Shown here: piece by piece, positions 56,061-64,000 of the stretch | How the letters are laid out: every line of letters starts with the position of its first letter | Position numbering within the stretch: position 1 is the stretch's first letter | Assembly: GCF_052324685.1 (NCBI RefSeq) | Contig: NC_135221.1 | Coordinates: forward strand, 21,171,338 to 21,235,337 | DNA: 64,000 bases | Origin: Brachyhypopomus gauderio | Taxonomy: Eukaryota; Chordata; Actinopteri; Gymnotiformes; Hypopomidae | Reading direction: 5' to 3' | Position numbers and translations under genes: made by a program | Notes under the pieces: model-generated | Database searches by the model: none | Told to the model about the DNA's origin: nothing | Seen by the model: the letters and a program-made list of their open reading frames with translations, nothing else

Positions 56061-56797
56061 AGTGTATATATTTATATATATTTTTAATATAATTTTCTAT
56101 GCTTTTCTACAAAAAATCTCTTAAGTGATTCTGTACACACAGAATCTAAGGATTGCATTCACAAGAAGTGTTCACAGTTTAAACAGTGGTACCTCTAAGC
56201 AAACACGCTGGATTTGTCCTGTAAGGTGTTGTCTTCAGTTTCACCTTCATGGAATTAGTTCCAGTGAAAAGCCTGGAAAGACCAATAGGTACATCACCGC
56301 TTAGAAAGTGTGGCATGATCACAAAAGCCTCATCACTTTCCAGTTTGCAGCTCTAATACTCATAGTAAGAATAGTATTGGTAGAATACAGGATCTGAGCA
56401 TCATGGGTGCAAAATTGAATATAAAAGTACAGTGTTGTGGTGGAAATCCTCGGTGAGCCCCGGTGTATTGCTACTGCTTCTCTTCCAGTATCACGCCAGC
56501 AACCCAACCAAAAATTGCAAAGCAAAGGCTAACCTAGTCAAAAGTAATCAAAATCAGAAAAATAGTCAAACAAACTGTCCTCAAAACATGCTGGTCTAGG
56601 CTGCTCAATAGATGGAAGAGAGCTTCCTGTCCAGCCGTGCAGTGGTCACCCTGCAGGGCCGCTGGCCCTCACCTGACCTCGTCCCCTTGGCAATACGCAT
56701 GTTACAGTGGTTGGTTGGTCAGATGGTTTGTCGTTATGAAAGGTGGCGTCAGAAGATCGACGGAGAAGGACCTGAGGCAGTGGTGGAGCGTTTGGCC

Positions 56798-62761
<5,964 letters not shown>

Positions 62762-63265
62762 TTAGTCCTCTTTTTTGTTTTTGCTCTTAAGGACGTGTAG
62801 TGGAACGTCTGTGGGATAGAGGAACATTAACAATGCTATAAGATCTTGTCTCTGGGGGTCTTGTAGAGAAACAACAGTTGTTAGTGATTCTTGTTTGTTC
62901 CTAGCGTGGGATCACAAAACAGACCTACAGCGCAACACTGTAATATTCTAATAACAAAACAAAAAAAAACCCTTTAACCATCAACGTGTCTATCAGCAAG
63001 TAGTAGGAATTGTGGAGGGTTTGGATGTGTGTAGCTCACCAGTGTTAACACACCAATAACTATGACCTGCCCCGCTAAACACTATGATGGGTATAGTATG
63101 ATTGATGCACCTTCCTCATGGTTGCTCCTCCTGGTATCTCCATCACAGACCCCGGGTACCTGCACACATTACAAGAGCCTTAATCTCCCTCAGAATCCTC
63201 CCTGTGAGGCTTAAACGGTCAGTGCTGTGACCACGTGGCCCTCCACCCCCCGGGCTGCGCCTCAC

Positions 63266-63306
63266 CTCTCCGGCTCCACCCGCAACGTTTCTCCACCTCG
63301 CTGCTG
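63266..63306 (-). CDS. cnksr2: Possible 41-bp cnksr2 exon (unproven)
   Basis: The minus strand shows a strong acceptor ttctcctctctccag/CAGCAG and a donor GGAGAG/gtgagg 41 nt later. Entering in phase 2, it reads (x)SSEVEKRCGWSRR plus one base and joins the PH exon in phase. No family match could be recalled, so this rests on splice signals and phase only. Confidence 0.3.
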
Positions 63307-63745
63307 CTGGAGAGAGGAGAAAGCAAGACGTCACTGTCAATTATTCGCCTTTAACTTTCAGGGGCAGGTTTGGCAAGAGGGCGCACGAGTGTGCGATCGT
63401 TCGCCCGGCTTCGTGAGCACCCGAGGGACGGGGTTGCGGGCGGGGTAGCGGAAAGACGTGTGGCGGCTACTCGGGGCCGTGTGAGGAATATTAATGCTTC
63501 GCCGAACTTCTCTCAGTCGCCGAGGAGGTCATTGTGGCTCAGTTACTCTTCGTGGAGCTTCGTGGAGTTCATGGGAAGGAACGGAGACGCTTGAGGATGA
63601 TCTGTTGTGCCTCCTCGTCCGCCGGTCCACTTAGCGGCCGACCGGGCCTTCCTGACGCTCGTCCATCACAGCGAGACCTCGGTTCAACCCTCACCTTCAT
63701 GTCTGTTATTAACTCGTCATGATGCCGTGCACCTCGGAGGAGCAG

Positions 63746-63747
<2 letters not shown>

Positions 63748-63776
<29 letters not shown>

Positions 63777-63777
63777 A
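63748..63777 (+). repeat. (TG)n microsatellite
   Basis: About 14 TG units. Confidence 0.95.
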
Positions 63778-64000
63778 TAGGGATGTGTTTTGACATGACT
63801 TTCATTACAGGCAGAATGGCTTTCGTCTCTTCTATCAGGCATGACCGTGTCCTGAGAGCCACGTGTAATCCTGTTCCTCTCTGTACTTGGGTTATCTCTC
63901 CCAGAATCCCTCTCTCTCTCTCTCAGGATGCCTCATTCTTTCCCTCTCTTCTCTCTCTCAGAATCCCTCTCTCTCCCAAAATCCCTCGCTCTCTCTCCTT

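Larger units (their letters stand above)
54135..56797 (-). other. cnksr2: cnksr2 3'UTR (inferred)
   Basis: After the cnksr2 stop, 2.6 kb of AT-rich sequence without ORFs runs to a minus-strand AATAAA at 54156-54151 followed by GT-containing sequence. It includes a C21 run (54788-54808, G on the sense strand) and a (TA)n microsatellite (56013-56057). The extent is inferred from the signal only. Confidence 0.4.

Overview
This window is from a vertebrate nuclear genome, and the gene content and divergence point to a teleost fish. Genes are split by GT-AG introns, exons are much more GC-rich than the AT-rich spacers, and simple repeats, minisatellites and Tc1/hAT-type DNA transposon copies are plentiful. 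Nothing bacterial or viral was seen. Human orthologues of all five genes are X-linked, as far as I recall, so this looks like a piece of the ancestral X-orthologous block of bony vertebrates.

Layout. Positions 1-29.8 kb hold the 3' half of teneurin-1 (tenm1, + strand; eleven exons, the C-terminal 1,492 residues: NHL propeller, YD/RHS shell, Tox-GHH/TCAP end). At 32.0-34.3 kb is sh2d1a (SAP adaptor, - strand, complete, 114 aa), tail to tail with tenm1. At 37.0-38.75 kb is agtr2 (angiotensin II type 2 receptor, - strand, 359 aa in one exon, with a tiny untranslated first exon and a TATA box). 38.8-46.7 kb is intergenic, with only simple repeats recognised. At 46.8-49.5 kb is apool (MICOS subunit MIC27, - strand, nine exons, 312 aa). 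Directly upstream of it is a roughly 52-copy decamer array (49.55-50.07 kb), then a hAT-like non-autonomous element (50.2-51.0 kb) and an apparently intact Tc1-family transposon (51,990-53,607). 54.1-64 kb holds the 3' half of cnksr2 (connector enhancer of KSR 2, - strand): the PH domain, the conserved CNK2 C-terminal region and a PDZ ligand, followed by a probable 2.6-kb 3'UTR.

The genes do not form a pathway. tenm1 is a synaptic adhesion protein, sh2d1a a lymphocyte signalling adaptor, agtr2 a peptide-hormone GPCR, apool an inner-mitochondrial-membrane protein and cnksr2 a postsynaptic scaffold. Their adjacency is an old synteny. Exon borders were set by hand from GT/AG sites, reading-phase continuity and remembered family sequence. 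UTR ends, promoters and factor sites are inferences. No undescribed system was found. The points most worth a second look are the intact Tc1 copy, the duplicated splice donor in tenm1, the decamer array with CTCF-like junctions beside apool, the foldback element in cnksr2, and the truncated but otherwise canonical SAP.
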